Below are positions 8,139 to 16,898 of a DNA stretch of 64,000 nucleotides, one piece after another; positions within the stretch are counted from its first letter, which is position 1, and every line of letters begins with the position of its first letter. The notes under the pieces were generated by a model. The model saw nothing but the letters and a program-made list of their open reading frames with translations, made no database searches and had not been told where the DNA came from. The DNA is from Haliscomenobacter sp. (lineage in GTDB: Bacteria > Bacteroidota > Bacteroidia > Chitinophagales > Saprospiraceae), in assembly GCF_016718685.1 (NCBI RefSeq), contig NZ_JADKCX010000003.1, forward strand, positions 62,001 to 126,000, written 5' to 3'. Both the position numbers and the translations under genes were made by a program.

Positions 8139-9230
8139 ATGTCTCGTAAGAATTTTTGGGATTTGCTATTGTGCCTGGGATTGTGCTATTGTTTTGGATC
8201 GAGTTGTACCAAAGATAGCCCTGAAAAACCTTTGCCTCCTGCGCTTGGAAAGCTCAATGAGCTGACCGTAGTGATGGATACCGTTTGGTGGCAGGGAAGC
8301 ATCGGCAATCAGGTTCGCCAACGCTATGCAGCGGCTTTCCCCTTTGTGTCTCCGGCTCAGCCCTTGTTCAACCTTCAATACCTTTCTCCGAATCGGTTTT
8401 TGACCAATCCCAGGTTTTTGGCGCAGCGCAATTGTTTGGTGGTGATCCGCAAATATTCGGCGAACCCGCAAGAACAGGCTTTGGCCAAAATCATCGAAAG
8501 CCGCCTCAGTCAGGAACAACTGAAACAATGGCGCGACAACCAGGCTTTTGCCATCGATAAAGTATGGGCCGACCCTCAGCGGGTGATGGTCATTGCGGTA
8601 AGTGACGAAAAACAAGTCGCTAGCCTCTGGGAGCAATATTACCCGATGATGTACCAGAAAATCCGCGAAAATGAGGTGCCCATCCACGAATCAACCTTGT
8701 TTCGCAAAAAGCCCGATGAAGCACTCAACCGCAAAATCTGGGAAAAACATAAAATAGATCTGGATCTACCCAAAGGCACCCAATTGCTAAGTGCAGTAGA
8801 TTCCGTTTCCTGGCTGCATTACCCTTATCCAGATGGGGGAGGCAATTTGTGGATTTTGATTCGCCATACCACGGTAGCTGAACAAATTCAGGCGGGAAAA
8901 GCTCCCGAGGCTACGCTGCGCGGTATTATGCAACGCACGCCAGCGCCCAATGCGCTGGGAGGCGGAGGTTTGATTCAAATAGAAACAAAAAATCCGGCCC
9001 TGTTTGCCAGTACCATCCGCTACCAAAAAACAATCCCCGCCACGGAATGGCGAGGATTGTGGTCTCTTGGCAATGGCAATGGCCCATTTCTGATCCAACT
9101 GCCCGATTTTCCGCCCGGAGCGCCAGTTTTGCTGGCTGGATTTCTGGACAGCAAAAATTCCAATCAAGCCGAAAAACTGCTGGAATTGCAATTCTTGTTG
9201 CAGCGGCAGCGGACGGAAACGAAACCTTAA
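8139..9230 (+). CDS. DUF4837 family lipoprotein
   Basis: The 363 residues begin with a lipoprotein signal: a hydrophobic core (LLLCLGLCYCFGSSC) with a Cys at about residue 23, so the mature protein is probably lipid-anchored. The body matches the Bacteroidota family DUF4837: an N-terminal GKLNELTVVMDTVWWQGSIG motif, a repeated domain with LSPNRFL and RNCLVVIRKYS, and a second half with WLHYPYPDGGGNLWILI. Function is not known. The stop TAA runs straight into a type B repeat element shared with the convergent htpG gene. Confidence 0.7.
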   Translation: MSRKNFWDLLLCLGLCYCFGSSCTKDSPEKPLPPALGKLNELTVVMDTVWWQGSIGNQVRQRYAAAFPFVSPAQPLFNLQYLSPNRFLTNPRFLAQRNCLVVIRKYSANPQEQALAKIIESRLSQEQLKQWRDNQAFAIDKVWADPQRVMVIAVSDEKQVASLWEQYYPMMYQKIRENEVPIHESTLFRKKPDEALNRKIWEKHKIDLDLPKGTQLLSAVDSVSWLHYPYPDGGGNLWILIRHTTVAEQIQAGKAPEATLRGIMQRTPAPNALGGGGLIQIETKNPALFASTIRYQKTIPATEWRGLWSLGNGNGPFLIQLPDFPPGAPVLLAGFLDSKNSNQAEKLLELQFLLQRQRTETKP

Positions 9231-9336
9231 AAGCGAAAAGCGAAAAGCGAAAAGCGAAAAGCGAAATAGACCCTCGCATTGACCCACAAAATGGACCATA
9301 GTCCCATTCGCTTTTCACTTTTCACTTTTCGCTTAC
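9231..9336. repeat. 3'-end inverted tandem-repeat element, type B (GCGAAAA words)
   Basis: Four perfect tandem AAAAGCG words form the left arm, and CGCTTTTCACTTTTCACTTTTCGCTT forms the right. It fills the gap between the DUF4837 stop (9228-9230) and the convergent htpG stop (9333) and touches both. Confidence 0.75.
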
Positions 9337-11201
9337 AATTGTGCCAGGCTGCTTTTCGTAAACTCCGCCAAATCTGCTCCCTTCAACATGCCTTGATTCA
9401 ACAAAGCCAATTGGTAGAGGTATTTGGCGAGGGAAGTACGGCGTTGTTCGTCGGTTTCCTGCAATATCTTTTTGGCCACCAATTCGTGGTTGCCATTGAC
9501 GACCACCTGGAAAGAATCGGGTAAACCATCCAGGTTCATGCCCTGCATGGCTTGCATTTCTTTCATGCGGCGCATAAACTCTGGGCGCGTGATCACTACT
9601 GGCGCGTCTTGTGGAGAAAGGGCCTGGATTTCAACCCGTGCAGCCACATCCGTTACTACCGTATTGAAGAGTTCCTGAACTTTGGTTTTTTCCTCCTCAT
9701 TCAGTACCAATTCTGGCTTTTCATCTTTTTGGATGAGGTTGTTGATGGTATCCGAATCCACCCGTACAAACACCACCGAGCCCAGTTTGTATTCCAGTTG
9801 CTGCATGAATGGCCCGTCGATCATCGGTTGATCCATGATGAGGACTTCATAGCCGTAATCTTTGCAGGCTTCAATTTGGGTATGCTGGGTATCCGGCTGG
9901 TTGGCGTAGATGAGTACCGTTTTGTTGTGCTTGTCGGTTTGCGTGGGTTTTACCTTCTCCACGTATTCTTCGATGGGAAAAAACTGGCCTTCCAGGTTTT
10001 TCACCAAAGCGTACTTGATGGCTTTTTCGTAAAACTTCTCGTCGCTGAGCATGCCGTATTTGACGAAGATGCCCAGATCACTCCATTTGGATTCAAAGTC
10101 AGCACGGTCTTTGCTGAACAATTCTCCCAGTTTATCCGCCACCTTTTTGGTGATGAATCCACTGATTCTTTTTACGTTGCTGTCCGCTTGTAAGTACGAA
10201 CGCGATACGTTGAGCGGGATATCGGGAGAATCGATGACCCCGTGCAGGAGGGTCAAAAATTCAGGTACAATTTCTTTGACACTATCGGTAACAAAGACCT
10301 GATTGGAGTACAGCTGGATTTTGTTGCGTTGCAATTCCAGGCTGTTGCCCAATTTTGGGAAGTATAAAATCCCGTTGAGGGTAAAAGGATAATCGATGTT
10401 GAGGTGAATCCAGAACAAAGGGGCATCGTAGCTGTAAGGGTACAACTCGCGGTAAAAATCGCGGTAATCTTCATCCGTCAGATCAGCGGGTTGCTTGCGC
10501 CAGGCCGGATCAGGATTGTTGATGATGTTGTCGACCTGAATGGTACGTTCGGTTTTTTCCTCACCCTCCCCTTCTTCGATGGTTTCGTCTTTGCTGCCAA
10601 ACTGGATGGGCACTGGCAAAAACTTGCAGTATTTTTCCAACAGACCTTCGATGCGCTCTTTTTCGAGGAACTCTTCGCTGTCTTCACCTACGTGCAAGAT
10701 AACATCTGTTCCCCGGGTCTCTTTTTCAATGTTTTCGAGAGTATATTCTGGGTTGCCCTCACAAATCCAGCGCACGGCAGCGCTGCCTTCTTGCCAGGAC
10801 TTGGTTTGTACTTCCACCGATGCAGCCACCATAAAGGCGGAGTAGAAACCCAAACCAAAATTACCGATGATGTTGGTTTCGTCTTTGTATTTTTCCAAAA
10901 ACTCCTGGGCACTTGAAAAAGCAACCTGGTTGAGGTATTTTTTCACCTCTTCCTCGGTCATCCCGATGCCGTTGTCGCGGATGGTGATGGTTTTGGCGTC
11001 TTTGTCAATCAGGATTTCAATTTTGAGATCACCCAACTCCCCTTTGGCCTCCCCGCGACGCGAAAGTGCTTTTAGTTTGTTGCTGGCATCCACGGCATTG
11101 GATACCAATTCGCGGAGAAATATTTCATGGTCTGAATACAGGAAGCGTTTGATGATGGGGAAAATGTTTTCCGTTTGTACGGCTATGTTTCCTTTTTGCA
11201 T
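9333..11201 (-). CDS. htpG: Hsp90-family molecular chaperone HtpG
   Basis: The 622-residue protein has all Hsp90 domains. The N-terminal GHKL ATPase carries IFLRELVSNAVDASNKLKAL, IRDNGIGMTEEEV and GNFGLGFYSAFMVA. The middle domain carries LFWIHLNIDYPFTLNGILYF and GVIDSPDIPLNVSRSYLQ. A C-terminal dimerisation domain ends near AEFTKSSLAQL. The acidic linker between N and middle domains is short (DETIEEGEGEEKTE). It is a cytoplasmic ATP-dependent chaperone for folding and repair under stress. The long gene-free region upstream separates it from the Gfo/Idh gene. Confidence 0.97.
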   Translation of the reverse strand: MQKGNIAVQTENIFPIIKRFLYSDHEIFLRELVSNAVDASNKLKALSRRGEAKGELGDLKIEILIDKDAKTITIRDNGIGMTEEEVKKYLNQVAFSSAQEFLEKYKDETNIIGNFGLGFYSAFMVAASVEVQTKSWQEGSAAVRWICEGNPEYTLENIEKETRGTDVILHVGEDSEEFLEKERIEGLLEKYCKFLPVPIQFGSKDETIEEGEGEEKTERTIQVDNIINNPDPAWRKQPADLTDEDYRDFYRELYPYSYDAPLFWIHLNIDYPFTLNGILYFPKLGNSLELQRNKIQLYSNQVFVTDSVKEIVPEFLTLLHGVIDSPDIPLNVSRSYLQADSNVKRISGFITKKVADKLGELFSKDRADFESKWSDLGIFVKYGMLSDEKFYEKAIKYALVKNLEGQFFPIEEYVEKVKPTQTDKHNKTVLIYANQPDTQHTQIEACKDYGYEVLIMDQPMIDGPFMQQLEYKLGSVVFVRVDSDTINNLIQKDEKPELVLNEEEKTKVQELFNTVVTDVAARVEIQALSPQDAPVVITRPEFMRRMKEMQAMQGMNLDGLPDSFQVVVNGNHELVAKKILQETDEQRRTSLAKYLYQLALLNQGMLKGADLAEFTKSSLAQL

Positions 11202-11337
11202 GGCTATAGCGTTTTTGTCTTTTAGGAATACCAGTCAAACAACATGCCATGCTACTAGATGCTGCCATTTTGACACGATATGAGTCGTACAAGCTGACGT
11301 CGGCGATCAACACTATTTTATTGAGCCAGATCGTCGC

Positions 11338-11369
11338 TTTGTAATCGTTATGTTATACCCTTAATTTGG
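11338..11369 (+). promoter_or_regulatory. Candidate Bacteroidota promoter (TTTG ... TAnnTTTG-like)
   Basis: TTTG at 11338-11341 is followed 20 bases later by TAATTTGG at 11362-11369, seven of eight matches to the TAnnTTTG -7 element used by the primary sigma factor of this phylum. It points into the hairpin-rich gene-free stretch. Confidence 0.4.
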
Positions 11370-11559
11370 TATTTTTGCTTAATTATAAAAAAAGCAATAC
11401 ATGTAGGTTGAAAAAGTAGTTCAAATTGCTTTACTTTGTGGTACAATTTTATTCTTACCAAAAAGAGCTTTCTACACATTCTGCACAATTCCTGTGCTCA
11501 ATCTCTATCTACACATACCAACTGTATTTCGTGGCATTTTATAATGCACTCCTTGCTTT

Positions 11560-11816
11560 GTATTGCCTTTTGTGTGACAAAAAGCAATACCAACAAGAGC
11601 TTGCAGTGAACTGAACGATCAACAAAGGGGGGACGCTTGATCCGGAGGTTCACTGCTCATTTTTATTTGGATCGGCCATCCAGATGACGACCACTGTTCA
11701 ACAGTGCAGTCCAGTCATTTTTTGTGCCTGATCCGATCATCAGTTTCGGAAGTAAACCTGAATGGATATTTAGGGCCGGTTCCAATTTAGGGGGGAGAAC
11801 CGGCTTTTTTTTTTTC
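11560..11816 (+). ncRNA. Candidate structured small RNA (several hairpins plus terminator), unassigned family
   Basis: In about 255 bases there are consecutive hairpins. (1) GTATTGC..TTTTGT at 11560-11573 pairs with ACAAAA..GCAATAC at 11577-11591. (2) GCAGTGAAC at 11604-11612 pairs with GTTCACTGC at 11649-11657, with a nested GATCAA/TTGATC pair (11618-11623, 11638-11643). (3) GATCGG at 11671-11676 pairs with CCGATC at 11734-11739, enclosing ATGAC/GTCAT and CACTGTT/AACAGTG. (4) The terminator at 11773-11815. No convincing protein frame crosses it; the 62-codon frame at 11426-11614 has no recognisable features. It does not show RNase P, tmRNA or SRP RNA signatures. It could be a 6S-like RNA, another sRNA, or an attenuating leader of the downstream oxidoreductase gene. 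Confidence 0.5.
11773..11815 (+). terminator. Strong intrinsic terminator
   Basis: GCCGGTTC (11775-11782) pairs with GAACCGGC (11797-11804) and is followed by eleven T. It ends 86 bases before the Gfo/Idh start and closes the candidate small RNA. Confidence 0.85.
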
Positions 11817-11880
11817 TTACCAAGGCCCTAATCTCCAATTACCAATCTCAATCTTAAATTGGTCCATCTACTGCACTTTT

Positions 11881-11896
11881 CACAATTCTAATTGTG
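11881..11896. promoter_or_regulatory. Small perfect palindrome before the oxidoreductase start
   Basis: CACAATT ct AATTGTG is a 7-2-7 perfect inverted repeat ending 5 bases before the ATG at 11902. It could be an operator half-site pair or a translation-controlling hairpin; no regulator is evident. Confidence 0.3.
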
Positions 11897-11901
11897 TATC
11901 T

Positions 11902-13224
11902 ATGTCCAATCGCAGAGATTTTATGAAAAACACGGCTCTTGCCGGAGCAGGCTTGCTGGTAACACCACAACTTTTCCCTTTTACGGGTTCACCCAACGAA
12001 AAAATCATCGTTGGCGCTGTTGGCACCAACAGCCGAGGCTTTTTTCTGGCGCGGATGTTTGCCAAGATGCCCAATGTAGAGGTGGCTTACATTTGTGATG
12101 TGGATGAAAAAGTTCTGGAAAAAACCATTGCGGACATTGAAAAGATTTCTGGGAAAAAGCCCAAAGCCTACAAAGATGTGCGCAAGCTACTGGAGGAAAA
12201 AGACCTGGATGCCATCCTCATTGCTGCCCCCGATCACTGGCATGCTCCGGCGGCACTGATGGCACTACAGGCCGGCAAACACGTATACGTTGAAAAACCC
12301 TGTTCGCACAATCCTGCGGAGGGTGAAATACTGGTGCAGGCCATGGCCAAATATGGAAAACTGGTACAAATGGGCAGCCAACGCCGTTCTTTTCCCAGGG
12401 TGATCGAGGCCATGCAAGCCCTTAAAGATGGTATCATCGGGCGACCTTATTTTGCCAAAGGCTGGTATGCCAACAACCGCAAGCCGATTGGGGTGGGCAA
12501 AAAAGTAGCTCCACCGGCCAACCTCGACTTTGATCTGTGGCAAGGGCCTGCTCCCCGTCGCGAATTTCAGGACAACCTGGTACACTACAATTGGCACTGG
12601 TTTTGGCATTGGGGCACGGGTGAAGCGCTCAACAATGGCACCCATGAACTGGACGTGATGCGCTGGGGCCTGGGCGTTGATTTTCCCAGTCGGGTGACTT
12701 CTGCCGGAGGCCGTTATGCCTACAAAGACGATTGGGAAACGCCAGATACCCAAAGCATCAGCTATGAATTTGCCAACAATACTTCCATGCTTTGGGAAGG
12801 CCGCAGTTGCAATGGTTTCCCTGGCGAGGGTGTTGGCCGTGGGGTGATTTTTTACGGAGACAAAGGCACCCTGTCCATCCCCGGCGGAGACGATTATAAA
12901 GTCTATGACCTGGACAACAAACTGGTCAAGGAGGTAAAAACGAATTTGCAGGAAGCCCAACGCACCAACACCATGGGCATGGGCGAATTGCTGGATGGCC
13001 TGCACCTGACTAATTTTGCGGAAAGTATTCGCGGCAAACAGCAGTTGACTTGCCCGATCGCCGAAGGCCATAAATCTACATTATTGCCTCAATTGGGCAA
13101 CATTGCTTTGCGAACCGGAGCAGTGCTTACCTGTGATCCCAGCAATGGCCACATCCTCAAAAATAAAGCGGCCATGAAATTGTGGAGCAGAACGTATGAG
13201 AAGGGGTGGGAGATGAAGTTATGA
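11902..13224 (+). CDS. Gfo/Idh/MocA family oxidoreductase with Tat-type signal
   Basis: The 440 residues start with a twin-arginine signal (NRRDFMKNTALAGAGLLV). The Rossmann domain follows (IIVGAVGTNSRGFFLARMF, VAYICDVDE, ILIAAPDHWHAPAALMAL, GKHVYVEKPCSHN). The C-terminal domain has HWFWHWGTGEALNNGTHELD, which contains the usual active-site His region. The family oxidises or isomerises sugars and cyclitols with NAD(P); Tat-exported members are common in Bacteroidota and Planctomycetes. Export suggests periplasmic action with a bound cofactor. The stop runs into a type B element. Substrate is unknown. Confidence 0.88.
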   Translation: MSNRRDFMKNTALAGAGLLVTPQLFPFTGSPNEKIIVGAVGTNSRGFFLARMFAKMPNVEVAYICDVDEKVLEKTIADIEKISGKKPKAYKDVRKLLEEKDLDAILIAAPDHWHAPAALMALQAGKHVYVEKPCSHNPAEGEILVQAMAKYGKLVQMGSQRRSFPRVIEAMQALKDGIIGRPYFAKGWYANNRKPIGVGKKVAPPANLDFDLWQGPAPRREFQDNLVHYNWHWFWHWGTGEALNNGTHELDVMRWGLGVDFPSRVTSAGGRYAYKDDWETPDTQSISYEFANNTSMLWEGRSCNGFPGEGVGRGVIFYGDKGTLSIPGGDDYKVYDLDNKLVKEVKTNLQEAQRTNTMGMGELLDGLHLTNFAESIRGKQQLTCPIAEGHKSTLLPQLGNIALRTGAVLTCDPSNGHILKNKAAMKLWSRTYEKGWEMKL

Positions 13225-13331
13225 AAGCGAAAACTAATAGCGAAAAGAAAAGTAAAAGCGACATTGTTTCACAGCTATTTATTCTTCATGATGCTTTTAG
13301 TTTTTCGCTTTTCGCTATTAGTTTTTCGCTT
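13225..13331. repeat. 3'-end inverted tandem-repeat element, type B
   Basis: The left arm has AAAGCGAAAACTAATAGCGA and following AAAAG words; the right arm has TTTTAGTTTTTCGCTTTTCG and CTATTAGTTTTTCGCTT, its complement in order. It fills the gap between the Gfo/Idh stop (13222-13224) and the convergent gene's stop (13330). Confidence 0.7.
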
Positions 13332-13803
13332 AATTGATCTTATCAAGGCAGTCAATCACCGCTTTCAACATCACAAACATCGGCTCACGACCTTCTTTGC
13401 TTACGGGAGAATCTTCGTCATCCAAGAGGGCATCTTCGATGAAGGCGAGCAGGTCTTCCTGTTTGGTTTCTTCAAAAAACTCATCGAGCCTTTCGCGGAA
13501 TTTTTTGCCCACATTGGCTTCCATTTTTTCCCAACTTGCTTCTTCTGCATCAGAAAGCATGTCGGAAGTAACCGGAGCAATGGGATCGACCTTGAGGCGG
13601 ACGGCTTCCCAAATGATCAGCAAAAGGTAAAGTAGGAAGTCTTTTTCTTCCTCACTAAAAGTAGCCTCGTCTTCACCAAAGATGTAAGCCATCAGCTCTG
13701 ACTGCTGACTTTCGATGGATTCAAGGGCAGCATCGTAACGCTCGTCAGAGTCGCTGATGGCGTCGATGGCGAGGTCGATGGTTTTTTCTTCGATGAAAAT
13801 CAT
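13330..13803 (-). CDS. Conserved-looking acidic hypothetical protein
   Basis: The start is set at 13803 (MIFIEEKTIDLAIDAI), because the 26 codons upstream in frame come from the repeat element at 13835-13902. The 157-residue product is strongly acidic and predicted mostly helical, with no signal peptide or membrane segment. Noticeable parts are ESIESQQSELMAYIFGEDEA, KDFLLYLLLIIWEAVRLKVD and a Glu/Asp-rich C-terminal half (FIEDALLDDEDSPVSKEG). I do not recognise a family. It follows carB on the same strand with a type A element between them. Confidence 0.6.
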   Translation of the reverse strand: MIFIEEKTIDLAIDAISDSDERYDAALESIESQQSELMAYIFGEDEATFSEEEKDFLLYLLLIIWEAVRLKVDPIAPVTSDMLSDAEEASWEKMEANVGKKFRERLDEFFEETKQEDLLAFIEDALLDDEDSPVSKEGREPMFVMLKAVIDCLDKIN

Positions 13804-13834
13804 GGCAAAGGATTTTGGAGGGTTTAATTTTATC

Positions 13835-13902
13835 AGGTTCGAAGTTCGTGGGTTCGAAGTTCGTGGAACCCCCGAACTCACGAACCTTCGAACCCGAAAA
13901 CC
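13835..13902. repeat. 3'-end inverted tandem-repeat element, type A
   Basis: GGTTCGAAGTTCGTGG words in tandem are followed by the complement (CCCCCGAACTCACGAACCTTCGAACCC). It abuts the carB stop at 13903 on the minus strand. The loop is almost absent here. Confidence 0.7.
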
Positions 13903-16719
13903 CTACCGCGTCAAATACATCGACCGGTTTCGATCCAATTCCCGGAAGAACGGATCGCTCAAGTCCCGAATGTAGCGAATTTCTTCTCCCGTTGACTTCA
14001 TTTCTGGTCCCAACTGTTTGTCTACATTGGGGAATTTATCAAAACTGAACACGGGCACTTTGATGGCAAAACCACTTGGTTGTGGTTTGATGTCGAAGTC
14101 TTTCAATTTATGCGTACCCAACATCACCTGCGTGGCGATTTTGAGGTAAGGTACTTTATAAGCCTTGGCGATGAACGGCGTAGTACGCGAAGCCCGTGGG
14201 TTGGCTTCGATCACATACACATGATTGTCTTTGATGGCAAACTGGATGTTGATCAAACCACGGATATCGAGGGCGCGGGCCAGTTTTTCGGCGTGTTCCA
14301 CCATCGTGGCAACGGCATCTACGGAAAGGCTGTAGGTAGGCAGCACGGCTGAACTATCGCCAGAGTGAATCCCCGCTGGTTCGATGTGCTCCATGATGCC
14401 CATAATGTGGATGTCTTCCCCGTCAAAGATGGCGTCGATTTCCGCTTCTTTGGCACGATCGAGGAAGTGGTCGATCAAGACCTTGTTCTCCGGCATGTGT
14501 TTGAAGATCGACAACACGTGACGCTCCACCTCCTGGTCGTTGATCACGATGCGCATGCTTTGGCCACCGAGTACGTAGCTGGGGCGCACCAGTACGGGAT
14601 ACCCCACCTTGTTGGCAATGCGAATGGCCTCGTCCACGTCATCGGCTACACCGTAGTCGGGATAAGGAATTTCCAGTTCTTTGAGCAAATCGGAGAAAGC
14701 ACCGCGGTCTTCGGCCAGGTCCATATTAGGAAAACTGGTACCGATGATTTTGATGCCTTTTTTATGCAGGGTTTCGGCCAGCTTGAGCGCCGTTTGGCCC
14801 CCCAATTGGACGATTACCCCCTCTGGTTTTTCCAGTTCAATGATTTCTTCCAGGTGCTCCCAAAATACGGGTTCAAAGTAAAGCTTGTCGGCCATATCGA
14901 AGTCGGTCGATACCGTTTCGGGGTTACAATTGACCATGATGGCCTCGTAGCCCGCTTCTTTGATGGCCAAAAGGCCGTGTACACAGCAATAATCAAACTC
15001 GATGCCTTGCCCAATCCGGTTGGGGCCAGAGCCCAAGACGATGATTTTTTTGCGATCCGAAGGAATACTCTCGTTTTCGCTGTCAAAAGTGGAGTAATAA
15101 TAAGGTGTCTTGGCTTCGAATTCTGCTGCACAAGTATCCACCATTTTATAGGTCCGGCGGATGTTGAGTTTTTTGCGCGCGGCGGTCACCTCTTCTTCTT
15201 TGACCCGGATGGTCCAGGCAATTTGTGCGTCGGAATAACCCACTTCTTTCAGCTCGCGGAAAAAATCTACCGGGATATCCTCTGGAACATTGTAGCGGTT
15301 CAGCTGTAGTTCGTATTTTTCCAAACGTTTGATCTGCTTCAAGAACCAGGGATCAATTTTGGTCAGTTTTTGGATGGTCTGTAGCGGAACCCCCAGGCGA
15401 ATGGCGTCTTTGATGCGGAAAATCCGATCGTCGCTGGCTACTTCCAAACGAGCCAGTACATCCTCTACTTTGATCCACTCTTTGATGTCGCTGCCCAGGC
15501 CTTTGCGGCCATTTTCCAGTGATTGACAGGCTTTTTGGAGGGCTTCCAGGAAGTTCCGTCCGATGGCCATGACCTCGCCTACCGATTTCATTTGTAGCCC
15601 CAGGCTGGTATCTGAACCCGGGAATTTATCAAAGTTCCAACGTGGCATTTTGACGATGACGTAGTCTAGGGTAGGCTCGAAAAATGCCGAGGTGGTTTTG
15701 GTGATTTGATTTTTGAGCTCGTCCAGATTGTACCCAAGGGCCAATTTTGCCGAAATTTTGGCAATCGGATACCCTGTTGCCTTACTGGCCAGGGCCGAAG
15801 ACCGAGATACCCGTGGGTTGATCTCGATGACGATGAGCTTTTCCGTTACGGGGTCCTGAGCAAACTGGATGTTACAGCCCCCCGAAAAATTACCCAGCGA
15901 GCGCATGGCCAGGATGGCCTGATCGCGCATGTCCTGGTAAGCCGTATCCGAAAGGGTCATGGCTGGAGCAACGGTGATGCTGTCGCCCGTGTGAATCCCC
16001 ATCGGGTCAAAGTTTTCGACGGTACAAATGATGACCACACTGTCATTTTTGTCGCGCAGCAACTCCAACTCAAATTCTTTCCAGCCCAACACGGCTTTTT
16101 CTACCAACACTTCGTGGGTAGGGGAGGCATTCAAGCCCCGGCGCAAAGCCGCATCAAATTCCTCTTCTTTGTGCACAAAACCACCGCCAGTGCCACCCAG
16201 GGTGTACGAAGGACGAATCACCAGCGGGAAGCCGATTTTTTGTGCCGCTTCTTTGCCTTCCAAAAAGGAGTTGGCAATATAGGAAGGAGCCACATCCAGG
16301 CCAATGTCGATCATGTGCTGACGAAAAGCCTCGCGGTTTTCGGTCAGTTCGATGGCGGCGATATCGACCCCAATCATGCGCACGCCGTATTTGTCCCATA
16401 TGCCCATCTTATCGGCTTCTATGGCCAGATTGAGGGCAGTTTGGCCACCCATGGTGGGCAATACGGCATCAATTTTACGTTCCTCCAAAATCTGAACGAT
16501 GCTTTCCACGGTCAGCGGAAGCAGGTACACATTGTCTGCCGTGACCGGGTCGGTCATGATGGTTGCAGGGTTGGAGTTGATGAGGGTGACTTCGATTCCT
16601 TCTTCGCGCAAGGAGCGGGAAGCTTGAGAACCGGAGTAATCAAATTCACAGGCCTGACCAATAATAATGGGCCCACTCCCGATGATCAGTACTGACTTGA
16701 TGGTATTGTCCTTAGGCAT
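13903..16719 (-). CDS. carB: Carbamoyl-phosphate synthase large subunit, short form
   Basis: The 938 residues contain both ATP-grasp halves: MPKDNTIKSVLIIGSGPIII at the N-terminus and the second synthetase core from about residue 560 (KIIVLGSGPNRIGQGIEFDY). ATP-grasp signatures include RPSYTLGGTGGGFV and RPSYVLGGQSMRIV, and metal ligands sit in VIEINPRVSRSSALASKATG and VIEANPRASRTTPFIAKAYK. It makes carbamoyl phosphate for arginine and pyrimidine synthesis from glutamine-derived ammonia, bicarbonate and 2 ATP. The protein ends soon after GPEMKSTGEE, so the roughly 130-residue MGS-like allosteric domain of E. coli CarB is missing. To my knowledge this is usual in Bacteroidota. The small subunit carA is not in the window. 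Confidence 0.95.
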   Translation of the reverse strand: MPKDNTIKSVLIIGSGPIIIGQACEFDYSGSQASRSLREEGIEVTLINSNPATIMTDPVTADNVYLLPLTVESIVQILEERKIDAVLPTMGGQTALNLAIEADKMGIWDKYGVRMIGVDIAAIELTENREAFRQHMIDIGLDVAPSYIANSFLEGKEAAQKIGFPLVIRPSYTLGGTGGGFVHKEEEFDAALRRGLNASPTHEVLVEKAVLGWKEFELELLRDKNDSVVIICTVENFDPMGIHTGDSITVAPAMTLSDTAYQDMRDQAILAMRSLGNFSGGCNIQFAQDPVTEKLIVIEINPRVSRSSALASKATGYPIAKISAKLALGYNLDELKNQITKTTSAFFEPTLDYVIVKMPRWNFDKFPGSDTSLGLQMKSVGEVMAIGRNFLEALQKACQSLENGRKGLGSDIKEWIKVEDVLARLEVASDDRIFRIKDAIRLGVPLQTIQKLTKIDPWFLKQIKRLEKYELQLNRYNVPEDIPVDFFRELKEVGYSDAQIAWTIRVKEEEVTAARKKLNIRRTYKMVDTCAAEFEAKTPYYYSTFDSENESIPSDRKKIIVLGSGPNRIGQGIEFDYCCVHGLLAIKEAGYEAIMVNCNPETVSTDFDMADKLYFEPVFWEHLEEIIELEKPEGVIVQLGGQTALKLAETLHKKGIKIIGTSFPNMDLAEDRGAFSDLLKELEIPYPDYGVADDVDEAIRIANKVGYPVLVRPSYVLGGQSMRIVINDQEVERHVLSIFKHMPENKVLIDHFLDRAKEAEIDAIFDGEDIHIMGIMEHIEPAGIHSGDSSAVLPTYSLSVDAVATMVEHAEKLARALDIRGLINIQFAIKDNHVYVIEANPRASRTTPFIAKAYKVPYLKIATQVMLGTHKLKDFDIKPQPSGFAIKVPVFSFDKFPNVDKQLGPEMKSTGEEIRYIRDLSDPFFRELDRNRSMYLTR

Positions 16720-16871
16720 GGCTTACTCGTTTCCAAATTGCCCGCAAAGGTAATCATTGCTAAAGGATTTAGGTACAGGTAAATAAAATTTCGTGCAATA
16801 ATTTTGTATGTTTTACAGCCCCTGAAATGGTGATTGTACACAAAACCATGATTGGACTTAAAAGAATTGCT

Positions 16872-16879
16872 TATTTTTG
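16872..16879 (+). promoter_or_regulatory. Candidate -7 element TATTTTTG
   Basis: A perfect TAnnTTTG match lies 20 bases before the ATG of the DUF4129-like gene, in the divergent gap with carB. The upstream -33 TTTG is only weakly matched (TTGG at 16852-16855). Confidence 0.4.
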
Positions 16880-16898
16880 AACGGAACTAAAAACCTTT

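Noticed and set aside
11426..11614. 62-codon frame in the htpG-oxidoreductase gap
   Set aside because: Cys/Tyr/Leu-rich translation without a recognisable signal or family; it overlaps paired hairpin arms, so an RNA is the better reading.
14365..15309. 314-codon open frame opposite carB
   Set aside because: Antisense shadow of highly conserved carB.
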